Position numbers and translations under genes: made by a program. Positions 7,793 through 17,984 of a DNA stretch of 64,000 nucleotides are shown piece after piece (the stretch's first letter is position 1; every line of letters starts with the position of its first letter). The notes beneath the pieces were generated by a model. It saw only the letters and a list, made by a program, of their open reading frames with translations. It made no database searches and was not told the origin of the DNA. Source of the DNA: DATKYQ01 sp964640665 (GTDB taxonomy: Bacteria; Myxococcota; B64-G9); NCBI GenBank assembly GCA_964640665.1, contig CAZXHT010000001.1, positions 151,603 to 215,602 on the forward strand, in the 5' to 3' direction.

Positions 7793-10189
7793 ATGGCTCA
7801 GCAGTTCGGGAAATTCAAGCTGTTGAAAAAAATCGCCGTGGGCGGGATGGCTGAGATTCACATCGCCAAGCAGCGGGGCATGGAGGGGTTCGAGAAGATA
7901 GTAGTCATCAAGACCATCCTGCCGAACCTGGCCAGCAATGATGAATTCGTGCAGATGTTTCTCGACGAGGCGCGCATCGCAGCTCGCCTGACCCACCCGA
8001 ACATCGTCCAGATCTACGACCTTGGAAGAGTGGGAAGCACATACTTCATCGCCATGGAGTACGTTCAGGGTGAAAACCTGCGCACGGTGGCAAAAGCCTG
8101 CCGGAAAATAAAAACGTCGCTGCCCTTGCAGCACACGGTGAAGGTCATCAGCCAGGCCTGCGAGGGACTGCACTATGCCCACACGAAACAGGACACCAGC
8201 GGCACGCCGCTCAACATAGTTCACCGGGACATCAGCCCACAGAACATCCTGGTGTCGTTCGAAGGCATTACAAAACTCGTGGACTTCGGCATCGCCAAGG
8301 CCGCCACTCAGTACCAGGAGACCCGCGCCGGGATACTCAAGGGCAAGTATTCCTACATGTCGCCCGAACAGTGCATGAGCCAGCCGGTCGACGCGCGGAG
8401 CGACATCTTTTCAATGGGCATAGTGCTGTGGGAACTGGCCACCGGCTTGCGTCTCTACAAGCTCGACTCCGAGCTGATGATCCTCAAGGAGATCACCGAG
8501 GGCACCGTCCGGCCGCCACGCGAGATAAACCGGCAGATTCCCGCCGAACTCGAAGCGATAATACTGAAGGCCTTGGAGAAACATCCCGAGAACCGTTTCG
8601 CCGATGCGCTCGAGATGCACCTGGCTCTCGAGGAGTTCATGAAGAACCAGGGGCTGATATCCAGCACTGTTCACCTGAGCGCCTTCATGCGCGAGCTGTT
8701 CATGGACAAGCTCGAGAACCTGCGCAAGATCGAGCAGGCCCAGTCCGACGGCGACAGTCTCGAATCTTTACTGTTCGACGATTTGAGTGAACCGGACATG
8801 TACGTGCCCGGCACGGGCGCAACGCCATCGCAGGTGTCGCCCATAAGCACGCCCTCGAAGCCGCTGTTTCCCAAGCCGACCACCGGTATTTCAAGGATCG
8901 TCCCGCCGCCCGTGCCTGCGCCGTATGCGAAGCCCGAACGCAAGCTGCTGACCAGCTCGATCGTCATCATCCTGCTGGGAATCCTGGGCATCCTGGCATA
9001 CTTCGTCTACCAGCAAACGAAAAAGCCGGGAGGCAGAGCAACCATTCGAGACGCCGGAACGGTAATCGCACCAACAACGGGCAGTGTTCACGTCACCTCC
9101 AGCCCGGCCGGGGCCGCCGTCTTCCTTGACGGCAACCGCAAAGGAACCACGCCCTGTGACGTAAAAGATCTGCCGTTCGGCAAGCTTTACGCCCTGCGTG
9201 TCTCGAAGGCCGGATTCAAACAATGGAAGACTCAGTTCAAGGTCGAGGATGTCGAGACGCGGCCGTTTCATGCGCAACTGGAGAAGGCCGGCGCCGCGAC
9301 CACCGGCTGGGGCCGGGTGGAAATCGTCACTTCACCGCCCGGCGCGGCGGTCACGCTGGACGGCAAGCCTGTCGATGGGAAGACGCCCTTGACCCTGGAG
9401 CGCCTGGTTGCCGGGGAAAACCACACCCTGGTGGCCGAGCTTACCGGACGCAAGAGTTGGACGAAGACTTTCAGCGTCCCTGCGGGCCGAAGCGTCAAGC
9501 TGACCGGCGACCTGCCCCGCAAGGCGGTGGGCGATTCCGGCACAGAGAATAAGCGCGCCTATGTCAACCTGCGCTCCCGCCCCGGGGGCGCCTCGTATTT
9601 CCTCAACGGCAGCCCCGTGTCTTCGAGCTTTGCCCTGGAACCCGGGGGTAACTATTTAGTCAGCGCCAGGCTCAAGGGCTACAAGGAATGGTCGCAGCGC
9701 ATACATCCCAGGCGCGGCGAACACATGAAAATCGTCGCCAGGCTCGTTCGCAGCCCAAACCCCAGGCTACAAGGCAAGGCCATCCTGTCGCTGGATTGCA
9801 AGCCCTGGGCCAAGGTGTTCGTGGACAACGTGGCCATCGGAACGACTCCCATCGCCAACCACGAGTTGCGGGCCGGCTCACACACCGTTCGCCTGGTGAA
9901 CGGACAGCTCCAGGCCACAAAGACAATAAAGATCGTCGCCCGGGGCGGCGAGTCGATCAGGAAAAGCGTAGAGTTCGCGAAAGGCCTGCTGCTGGTGCGG
10001 GCCAAACCATGGGCCGACGTCTATATTCACGGCAAGAAGATCGGCACTACCCCCTTCGAGCCCCAGGAACTCTACGAAGGCATTTACAAGGTGGTATTGA
10101 AAAACCCTACCCTGAACATGACCCTAGAGCGTAAGGCAACCATCAAGCCAGGCGAGAAAACAGTCATCAAGGCCAACTTCCTGCAGTAA
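7793..10189 (+). CDS. Ser/Thr protein kinase with five PEGA domains
   Basis: The product is 798 aa from ATG 7793; an in-frame ATG at 7745 adds 16 residues without any conserved feature. The Hanks-type kinase domain (about 4-270) shows the glycine loop VGGMAEIHIAK, VVIK lysine, HRDISPQN catalytic loop, DFGIAKA and the SYMSPEQ activation segment. A proline-rich linker leads to one transmembrane helix (about 375-395). Five PEGA modules (about 415-798) follow, each with a xxSxPxGAxVxLDG...TP core, predicted outside the membrane. Such kinases sense envelope state and phosphorylate cytoplasmic partners; the ligand is unknown. The downstream kinase 10307-11248 may act with it. It is divergent from an envelope-protein operon. 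Confidence 0.93.
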   Translation: MAQQFGKFKLLKKIAVGGMAEIHIAKQRGMEGFEKIVVIKTILPNLASNDEFVQMFLDEARIAARLTHPNIVQIYDLGRVGSTYFIAMEYVQGENLRTVAKACRKIKTSLPLQHTVKVISQACEGLHYAHTKQDTSGTPLNIVHRDISPQNILVSFEGITKLVDFGIAKAATQYQETRAGILKGKYSYMSPEQCMSQPVDARSDIFSMGIVLWELATGLRLYKLDSELMILKEITEGTVRPPREINRQIPAELEAIILKALEKHPENRFADALEMHLALEEFMKNQGLISSTVHLSAFMRELFMDKLENLRKIEQAQSDGDSLESLLFDDLSEPDMYVPGTGATPSQVSPISTPSKPLFPKPTTGISRIVPPPVPAPYAKPERKLLTSSIVIILLGILGILAYFVYQQTKKPGGRATIRDAGTVIAPTTGSVHVTSSPAGAAVFLDGNRKGTTPCDVKDLPFGKLYALRVSKAGFKQWKTQFKVEDVETRPFHAQLEKAGAATTGWGRVEIVTSPPGAAVTLDGKPVDGKTPLTLERLVAGENHTLVAELTGRKSWTKTFSVPAGRSVKLTGDLPRKAVGDSGTENKRAYVNLRSRPGGASYFLNGSPVSSSFALEPGGNYLVSARLKGYKEWSQRIHPRRGEHMKIVARLVRSPNPRLQGKAILSLDCKPWAKVFVDNVAIGTTPIANHELRAGSHTVRLVNGQLQATKTIKIVARGGESIRKSVEFAKGLLLVRAKPWADVYIHGKKIGTTPFEPQELYEGIYKVVLKNPTLNMTLERKATIKPGEKTVIKANFLQ

Positions 10190-10257
10190 GTGTTCCGCAA
10201 CAAAAAGACCTTCCAATACGCGTGGTGTCTGAAATATCATCCGAGCGGTTAGGTTCG

Positions 10258-10285
10258 TTGATTGATTGATTGATTGATTGATTGA
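10258..10285. repeat. (TTGA)7 simple sequence repeat upstream of a kinase start
   Basis: Seven perfect copies of TTGA lie 21 bp before the ATG of the second kinase and 68 bp after the stop of the first. The purine-rich GAGGGGAAG ribosome-binding region directly follows. Tetranucleotide tracts slip during replication and could vary the promoter or leader length here. Confidence 0.95.
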
Positions 10286-10306
10286 GAGGGGAAGAATCGG
10301 TTTTCG

Positions 10307-11248
10307 ATGATTCGGCAAGTGGGCAAGTTTCATCTGCTAAAGGAAATCGCCACCGGCGGCATGGCCGAGATCTACATTGCCACGCAGCGCCTGCCCGACG
10401 GCAGCGACAAGCTGGTGGTCATCAAGATGTTACTTCCCCATCTCAGGAACAACCGCGAGTACGTGCATCTTTTTCTCAACGAGGCGCGCATCGCCTCGCG
10501 CCTGATGCACCCCAACCTGGTGCAGATGTACGACCTGGGATACGCTGACGGGAACTACTTCATCGCCATGGAGCACGTCCACGGCGAAAACGCCCATTCG
10601 ATAGCCAGGGCATTCCGCCAGGGAAAGAAACGCATCCCCTTGCGGCACTCCGTGAGAATAGTGCGCCAGGCATGCCTGGGACTGCAATACGCACATACCA
10701 AGACAGATGTCGCCGGGAGGCCCTTGAACATCGTTCATTGCGACATCAGCCCGCAGAACATCATCGTCTCTTTCGATGGAGAGGCGAAGGTGCTCGACTT
10801 CGGTGTAGCCAGGGCCACCAGCAACTACGAGAGGCAGGAGTCAAAAAATACGGTCAAGGGCAAGCTGCCCTACATGTCGCCCGAGCAGGTCACGGGCAAA
10901 CCGCTCGATGCCCGCACCGACGTCTACGCCGCCGGAACCGTGTTATGGGAACTGGTCACGGGTCGGCGCCGTTACCGACGCATGGAAAACAGGGAAATCT
11001 TCAAAGACATCATCGAGGGCAGCGCGCCGCCGCCGAACCGCTGGAACCCTGAAATCCCCGAGCAACTCGATGCCGTCATCCTCAAGGCCCTGATCAAGAA
11101 CCCTGACGCCCGCTTCCAGACCGCCGAACAGTTCGCCTCCGCCCTGGATGAGGCGACTCGTGTGACCGGGCAGGAGTCGACACCCGAGGACCTGGCGGCC
11201 TTCATGCGCGACCTGTTCGGCGAACGAATCGAGAAACCTGTTCAGTGA
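10307..11248 (+). CDS. Ser/Thr kinase with altered (HCD) catalytic loop
   Basis: The product is 313 aa and is a kinase domain only, with no PEGA module or transmembrane helix, so it is cytoplasmic. It closely matches the kinase domain at 7793: glycine loop TGGMAEIYIA, VVIK lysine, DFGVARA, and LPYMSPEQ. The catalytic loop reads VHCDISPQN instead of VHRDISPQN. The Asp and Asn remain, so activity is possible, but loss of the Arg makes it a non-RD kinase whose control does not need the usual activation-loop contact. Start ATG 10307 follows GAGGGGAAG. The (TTGA)7 tract lies just upstream. It is probably a duplication of the neighbouring kinase and ends 9 bp from the convergent DUF507 gene. Confidence 0.9.
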   Translation: MIRQVGKFHLLKEIATGGMAEIYIATQRLPDGSDKLVVIKMLLPHLRNNREYVHLFLNEARIASRLMHPNLVQMYDLGYADGNYFIAMEHVHGENAHSIARAFRQGKKRIPLRHSVRIVRQACLGLQYAHTKTDVAGRPLNIVHCDISPQNIIVSFDGEAKVLDFGVARATSNYERQESKNTVKGKLPYMSPEQVTGKPLDARTDVYAAGTVLWELVTGRRRYRRMENREIFKDIIEGSAPPPNRWNPEIPEQLDAVILKALIKNPDARFQTAEQFASALDEATRVTGQESTPEDLAAFMRDLFGERIEKPVQ

Positions 11249-11257
11249 TCCAGGCGC

Positions 11258-11779
11258 TCAGACGAGGCCCTTGGCGCGCCGCACCTCTTCCATCGTCTTG
11301 CGGTAGGCAATCTCCCAGTCGCGCGTGCCTTCCTCTAGGTTCCTAAGACGCTTGCGAACCTCGACATCGAGCTCGTCGTGAACTTTCAGGCGGCGCCTGA
11401 TGATGTCCGCGATGCGCTTGCGCATGATCCTGTCCTCGGCATAAACCTCGCCGATGTTCGCCGACATTAGCATGAACTCGAGCATCTGGTTGATGATGAA
11501 GTCGAGGGCCTCGTCATCGAGGGGAACCTTCCTGTTGGCGGCGGCAAGGCGGCGGGCCTCGCCGTACTTGGCATTTCCCCAGCCATGCGAGGTCAGCACG
11601 TCAGTGGTGTAATCGCACACCTCCCGCTCGCTGCGGGCGTACTCGGCCAGGATGGCCTCGAAGTCCCTGGAAGCCTCGGCCTCGAGGCCTTCTTCAAGCT
11701 CGATATCGCCGTTGCCTACCAGCGTGTCGACTATCTCTTTGGCAATGATCGGAATCGTTTTTGTGTATATCTTCATCAT
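11258..11779 (-). CDS. DUF507 family protein
   Basis: The product is 173 aa, all alpha-helical and highly charged. The C-terminal RNLEEGTRDWEIAYRKTMEE segment matches the conserved end of DUF507 (SLKR...EGSxEWD...KYxEE). The family is frequent in deltaproteobacteria and related groups; no function is established. It is the last gene of the ispDF-cysS-uvrB-uvrC run, 19 bp after uvrC, and probably shares its transcript. Confidence 0.8.
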   Translation of the reverse strand: MMKIYTKTIPIIAKEIVDTLVGNGDIELEEGLEAEASRDFEAILAEYARSEREVCDYTTDVLTSHGWGNAKYGEARRLAAANRKVPLDDEALDFIINQMLEFMLMSANIGEVYAEDRIMRKRIADIIRRRLKVHDELDVEVRKRLRNLEEGTRDWEIAYRKTMEEVRRAKGLV

Positions 11780-11798
11780 TTACTCCATGCGATCGTAT

Positions 11799-13718
11799 TC
11801 AAGTTCCCTTATCAGTACCGCCAAGATCGGTCAAGCCGTAAAGAAAATCATGGATGCGCCGTGCCAGGCGGGGTGTCACGCCCCTGACCTCGGTAAGGCG
11901 CCCGGGCACTGCTGACCGCACGCTCCGCAGGCTGCCGAAATGAACCAGCAGTCGCCGCCGCAAAACCGGTCCCACCCCGGGAACCTCATCGAGCAGCGAG
12001 CGTAACTTGCTCTTTCTGCGCAAGCGACGGTGATATGCGACGGCGAAACGGTGCGCCTCGTCCCGCACGCGGGCAAGCAGAAACAGCTCGTCGCTGTCGG
12101 GCCTGAGCAGGATCGGGTTCTTGCGGCCCGGCAGGTAGACTTTCTCCCTGGTTCGCGTGCCCTTTTTCTTCTCGGCGCGTCCCTTGGCCAGCGCCGCCAG
12201 GTCGACATCCGTAACACCGAGGTCTTCAAACACAGCCCGGACCGCCCCGAGCTGGCCCAACCCGCCATCGAGCAGCACCAAATCGGGGCCGTCATCCCTG
12301 CCCTCCAGAACGGGTCGAAAGCGCCTGGCGATCACCTCGCGCATCATGTCCACGTCGGAATCCGGGGCCGCATCGCGAATTCGGTAGCGCCGATACTCCG
12401 CCGGAGCCGGTTCGCCGTCCACAAGCACGGCCATCGAGCCAACGCTCCAGCTTCCCCCCAGGGTGGAAAGGTCAAAGCAGTCGATGCGCCGCGGCAAGCG
12501 TGCGAGGCCGAGCCGCTTCTCCAGGCGTTCGAGTCGATTCATCAGTATTCCGGTGGTGGCGAGCTTTGACCGGAAAGCTTCGCGGGCATTCTCGCGGGCC
12601 AGATCGATTAGTTCGGCCGTGCCGCGCCGGGGAGCGAGCAGCTTGACTTTACCCGGACGCCTCTCACACAGGAACTCGCGGAGCAAAGCAAGATCACCAT
12701 CGCCCTCCGCCCCCAGGGACGCTTCGGGCGGCAGGAAGATCTCCGGAGGCACCTCGGCCCCGCTGCCGTAGTGCCGGGTGAAGATCTGGCGCACCAGGTC
12801 GGCCGCGGGTGCCCGGCTGTCCGAGAAAGAGAAGCGACTGATGCCCAATAGCCCCCCCCTTCTCACGTGCAAAATCACGATCACGCCCGCCGCACCCTCC
12901 CGGTGGATACCGAGAGCGTCCCGGTCTTTTCCGGACGGGTCGACGAGCGCTTTCCGGTCGAGCGCACCGCTGACGGCCGCAATCCTGTCACGCAGGCGGG
13001 TGGCATCCTCGAAACGCAGCTCGGTGGCCGCCGCTCGCATCCTGTCCCGAAGCGCCCCGATGACGTCGTCACCGCGACCGGAGAGAAGAGACACGGCCTG
13101 CTTGATACGCCGGGCGTACTCGTCCGGCGACACCTCGAGGGTGCAGGGGCCCAGACAGCGACCCATCTGATGCAGCAGGCACGGTCTTTGGCGCCCGCGG
13201 AAAGAGGTGTCGTTGCAAGTCCTCAGGCCGAACGCAGTCTGCAATAGGCGAAAGGTCTCCCGCGCGGCCGTGGCCGATGTGTAAGGACCGAACCATCGCC
13301 CGCCGCCGTCTGCGTGCGGATCGCCTCGCGGGCGCCGGCGGTCGAGGACCAGGCGCGGGTAGGGCTGCGAGCCCGTGATGCGGATCGATAAGAAGTTCTT
13401 GTCGTCCGTCAGATCGACGTTGTAGCGCGGCCGTTTCTTCCCGATCTGTTCGCGTTCGAGAGTTAAAGCGTCCTTCTCAGAGGACGTCACTACTACCTCA
13501 ATGTCGCCCAGCTCGCGGTCGAGGCGTGCAACGAAGGCCCGTTCGTCACCGGAGGCCCTGAAATAGCTACGTACCCGCGAACGCAGGTTCTTCGCCTTGC
13601 CGATGTAGATCACGGCCCCGCGCAGCCCCTTCATAAGGTATACCCCGGGCCTGGTCGGAAGCCTCTCGATCAGTGCTTCCAACCGTGCGCCTCTCAGCGG
13701 CTGTACATTCCGGGCCAT
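11799..13718 (-). CDS. uvrC: Excinuclease ABC subunit C
   Basis: The product is 639 aa, near the usual UvrC size. It makes both incisions around bulky DNA lesions after UvrB hands over. The GIY-YIG domain (about 20-100) has GVYLMKG...VIYIGKAKNLRSRV. A UVR motif (about 205-240, RFEDATRLRDRI) contacts UvrB. The RNase H-like 5'-incision domain has RIDCFDLSTLGGSWSVGSM, VLLDGGLGQL and RDEAHRFAV. Two helix-hairpin-helix motifs (DEVPGVGPVLRRRLL) end the protein. The DISH motif normally found in the RNase H domain reads DLST here; the Asp is kept but His is replaced. It starts 8 bp after uvrB stops, which fixes the operon order. Confidence 0.96.
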   Translation of the reverse strand: MARNVQPLRGARLEALIERLPTRPGVYLMKGLRGAVIYIGKAKNLRSRVRSYFRASGDERAFVARLDRELGDIEVVVTSSEKDALTLEREQIGKKRPRYNVDLTDDKNFLSIRITGSQPYPRLVLDRRRPRGDPHADGGGRWFGPYTSATAARETFRLLQTAFGLRTCNDTSFRGRQRPCLLHQMGRCLGPCTLEVSPDEYARRIKQAVSLLSGRGDDVIGALRDRMRAAATELRFEDATRLRDRIAAVSGALDRKALVDPSGKDRDALGIHREGAAGVIVILHVRRGGLLGISRFSFSDSRAPAADLVRQIFTRHYGSGAEVPPEIFLPPEASLGAEGDGDLALLREFLCERRPGKVKLLAPRRGTAELIDLARENAREAFRSKLATTGILMNRLERLEKRLGLARLPRRIDCFDLSTLGGSWSVGSMAVLVDGEPAPAEYRRYRIRDAAPDSDVDMMREVIARRFRPVLEGRDDGPDLVLLDGGLGQLGAVRAVFEDLGVTDVDLAALAKGRAEKKKGTRTREKVYLPGRKNPILLRPDSDELFLLARVRDEAHRFAVAYHRRLRRKSKLRSLLDEVPGVGPVLRRRLLVHFGSLRSVRSAVPGRLTEVRGVTPRLARRIHDFLYGLTDLGGTDKGT

Positions 13719-13726
13719 GCCTCTAT

Positions 13727-15706
<1,980 letters not shown>

Positions 15707-15720
15707 TGCACCTCACCCCG

Positions 15721-17292
15721 TCAACCGACCTTCCAGGTGGTTCCCTCGGGGCCGTCCATCAACTCGACACCCATGGTCTTCAGCCGCCCACGGATTTCAT
15801 CGGCGCGCGCAAAGTCCTTGTCGGCCCGGGCCTGGTTGCGTTCGATCACCAACCGATCGATCTCTTCGGGGTCGCTTGCGACCAAGCGCAGAGCCCTGGA
15901 CTTCAACGCCGCGAGCGCCTCGGCCGGATTGCGCTCCAGGACGCCCAGCACCGCGGCCATGCGATCGAGTGCGTCGCGGATTACCTGGATGGTGGAGGTA
16001 ATCAGGGCCTCGGCCTTCTTTTCCTTGTTATCCAGCACGTCGTTCGCCAGGTGCATGGCGTCCGAGACGACAGCCAGCGCCGCGGCTGCGTTGAAGTCGT
16101 CGTCCATGGCAGCACTGAATCGCGGGCGCAACGCGTCCACTTCTTCTCGCCTGACGATCTCTCCGACGCCCGTCGCGGCGCTGTCTAAGAACTTGTCCAT
16201 ACGCTGAAGCGTTGTGTACAGGTAGCTCAGGCGCCTCTGGTTTTCCTCGAGCGACGGCAGGCGTATGGCCCGTCCCGCCGACTCGCCGGAGAGATTCTCG
16301 TTGCAGGCCGGGCATTTCTTCGCCTCTAGGTCCGCGCGGCTCAGCGCGGCGCCGCAGTCGGGGCAGTTGAACTCCACCTCGAAGTTGATCGGGCTGCGAT
16401 AGTGGGTCGTCAGCAAGAAGTAGCGCAGCGCCTCCGGGTCGTAGCGCCGGCAGATTTCACGGACGGTGAAAAAATTGCCCAGCGACTTGGACATCTTCTC
16501 CTTGTCGATGTTGACGAAGCCGTTATGGAAAAAGTAGCGCACGAAGGGTACGCCGTGGGCCGCCTCGGCCTGGGCGATCTCGTTCTCGTGGTGGGGAAAG
16601 ATAAGATCCTTGCCGCCGCCGTGAATGTCGAAAGTCTTGCCCAGATACTTGGTGCTCATGGTCGAGCACTCGATGTGCCAGCCGGGTCGGCCCTTGCCCC
16701 AGGGGCTGTCCCATTTTGGTTCTCCCGGTTTGGACGCTTTCCAGAGAACGAAATCGAGCGGGCTGTGTTTGCGCCGGTCAACCTCAACCCGCGCGCCGGC
16801 CTTGAGGTCGTCGAGGTTTCGTTTCGAAAGCTTGCCGTAGTCGGAATACGATGGAACGTCGAAATAGACGTCTCCGTCCACGACGTATGCGTGTCCGCGA
16901 TCGATCAAGGCGCGCACCGTCTCGATGATGTCTGGGATGTGCCCGGTGACACGCGGCTCGACATCGGGGCGCTTGATCATCAGCGCGTCCATGTCGGTGT
17001 AGAACTCGCGGATGTTTTTATCGGTCAATTCGCCGGTCGAGATGCCCAGTTCACCCGCTCGCTTGATGATCTTGTCGTCGACGTCGGTGAAGTTGCGCAC
17101 GTAGATCACCTCGAAGCCGCACGATTGCAGGTAGCGGTAGATCACGTCGGCGGTTACATAGGCCCGGGCGTGACCGACGTGGCACATGTCGTAGACGGTT
17201 ACTCCGCAGACGTACATGCCGACCTTGCCGGGCACCAGCGGCTCGAACGGCTGCTTGCCGTTTGTGAGAGTGTTGTAAATTGTCAGGCTCAT
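15721..17292 (-). CDS. cysS: Cysteinyl-tRNA synthetase with extra zinc-ribbon insert
   Basis: The product is 523 aa and charges tRNA-Cys. Start ATG 17292 is set by GGAGG 7 bp upstream and by MSLTIYNTL, the conserved N-terminus; the frame is open further upstream but without homology. Motifs are YVCGVTVYD (zinc Cys), HVGHAR (HIGH), GGGKDLIFPHHENE and KMSKSLGN. Between the catalytic domain and the anticodon-binding helices there is an insertion (about 309-328) with CPDCG...CPAC, a zinc ribbon absent from the textbook enzyme and the reason for the extra length. Neighbours are a membrane protein (upstream) and uvrB. Confidence 0.97.
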   Translation of the reverse strand: MSLTIYNTLTNGKQPFEPLVPGKVGMYVCGVTVYDMCHVGHARAYVTADVIYRYLQSCGFEVIYVRNFTDVDDKIIKRAGELGISTGELTDKNIREFYTDMDALMIKRPDVEPRVTGHIPDIIETVRALIDRGHAYVVDGDVYFDVPSYSDYGKLSKRNLDDLKAGARVEVDRRKHSPLDFVLWKASKPGEPKWDSPWGKGRPGWHIECSTMSTKYLGKTFDIHGGGKDLIFPHHENEIAQAEAAHGVPFVRYFFHNGFVNIDKEKMSKSLGNFFTVREICRRYDPEALRYFLLTTHYRSPINFEVEFNCPDCGAALSRADLEAKKCPACNENLSGESAGRAIRLPSLEENQRRLSYLYTTLQRMDKFLDSAATGVGEIVRREEVDALRPRFSAAMDDDFNAAAALAVVSDAMHLANDVLDNKEKKAEALITSTIQVIRDALDRMAAVLGVLERNPAEALAALKSRALRLVASDPEEIDRLVIERNQARADKDFARADEIRGRLKTMGVELMDGPEGTTWKVG

Positions 17293-17303
17293 TGCGTTCC
17301 TCC

Positions 17304-17984
17304 CTAATGACTTAAGCGGGCGCGTCGCCTGATGCGAATGAGCGTGCGGACGTTCAGCACCCATAGCAACAGAATAACCAGGACCGCCAGCGGATACCAC
17401 CAGGCGCTGCGGGGCAACTTGCCGTCTTGCAACATGTAGACGGGCCCCTCCCGCGGCGCGCTCGGAAAATGCTTGCGGTAGTAGCTCAACACGCGATCGT
17501 AGCGCCTGGTCTCGTCGAAGCTCACAAGCCTGCCATCGAAATCGCTGTCGATCGCGCCCAGGCAGCCTGCCTCCTTTTCCGAGGGAGCCGCTATCAAAAT
17601 GCGGCTGCCCAGGTCGGATCCCAGCAGGTACAAAAAGCGCACACTGCCCGTCAGCAGGTCGGCCTTGATGCACATGTCCCTGGCGATGCCGTGCAGGTGC
17701 ACGTAACTGTTGTGCTCAAGCGGCCTGGTCTGCATCTCTTCGGCCAGGCCGAGATCGACAGGTGTGCGTGATTCGAAGAAATAGGTCAGGTCATCGCGCA
17801 GCATGTAGATCAAGACCAGCGCCAGCGCCAACACCAGGCAGACGAAGATGCGCGCCCTGAGCCTGCGCGATCGCAATTTACGTTCTTCCGATTCCCCGAC
17901 GCCCAGTGGATTCGTCTCGGCGCTCCCCGATTCGAAGAAACCATCTTCCCCTGACGCCGGTGCATTGTTTTGTGCGTCATTCAT
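17304..17984 (-). CDS. Membrane protein of unknown function, coupled to ispDF
   Basis: The product is 226 aa from ATG 17984, which overlaps the ispDF stop by 8 bp; a longer upstream start would run into ispDF. An acidic cytoplasmic N-terminus is followed by one transmembrane helix (about 44-62), an extracytoplasmic domain of about 130 residues, and a second transmembrane helix (WWYPLAVLVILLLWVL, about 195-213) with an Arg-rich end. The extracytoplasmic part includes HLHGIARDMCIKADLL, GSRILIAAPSEKE and a DFDGRLVSF segment. I do not recognise the family. Position between ispDF and cysS suggests constitutive expression. Confidence 0.75.
   Translation of the reverse strand: MNDAQNNAPASGEDGFFESGSAETNPLGVGESEERKLRSRRLRARIFVCLVLALALVLIYMLRDDLTYFFESRTPVDLGLAEEMQTRPLEHNSYVHLHGIARDMCIKADLLTGSVRFLYLLGSDLGSRILIAAPSEKEAGCLGAIDSDFDGRLVSFDETRRYDRVLSYYRKHFPSAPREGPVYMLQDGKLPRSAWWYPLAVLVILLLWVLNVRTLIRIRRRARLSH

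Noticed and set aside
17293..17673. N-terminal extension of cysS
   Set aside because: It overlaps the membrane-protein gene and shows no synthetase homology; GGAGG precedes 17292.
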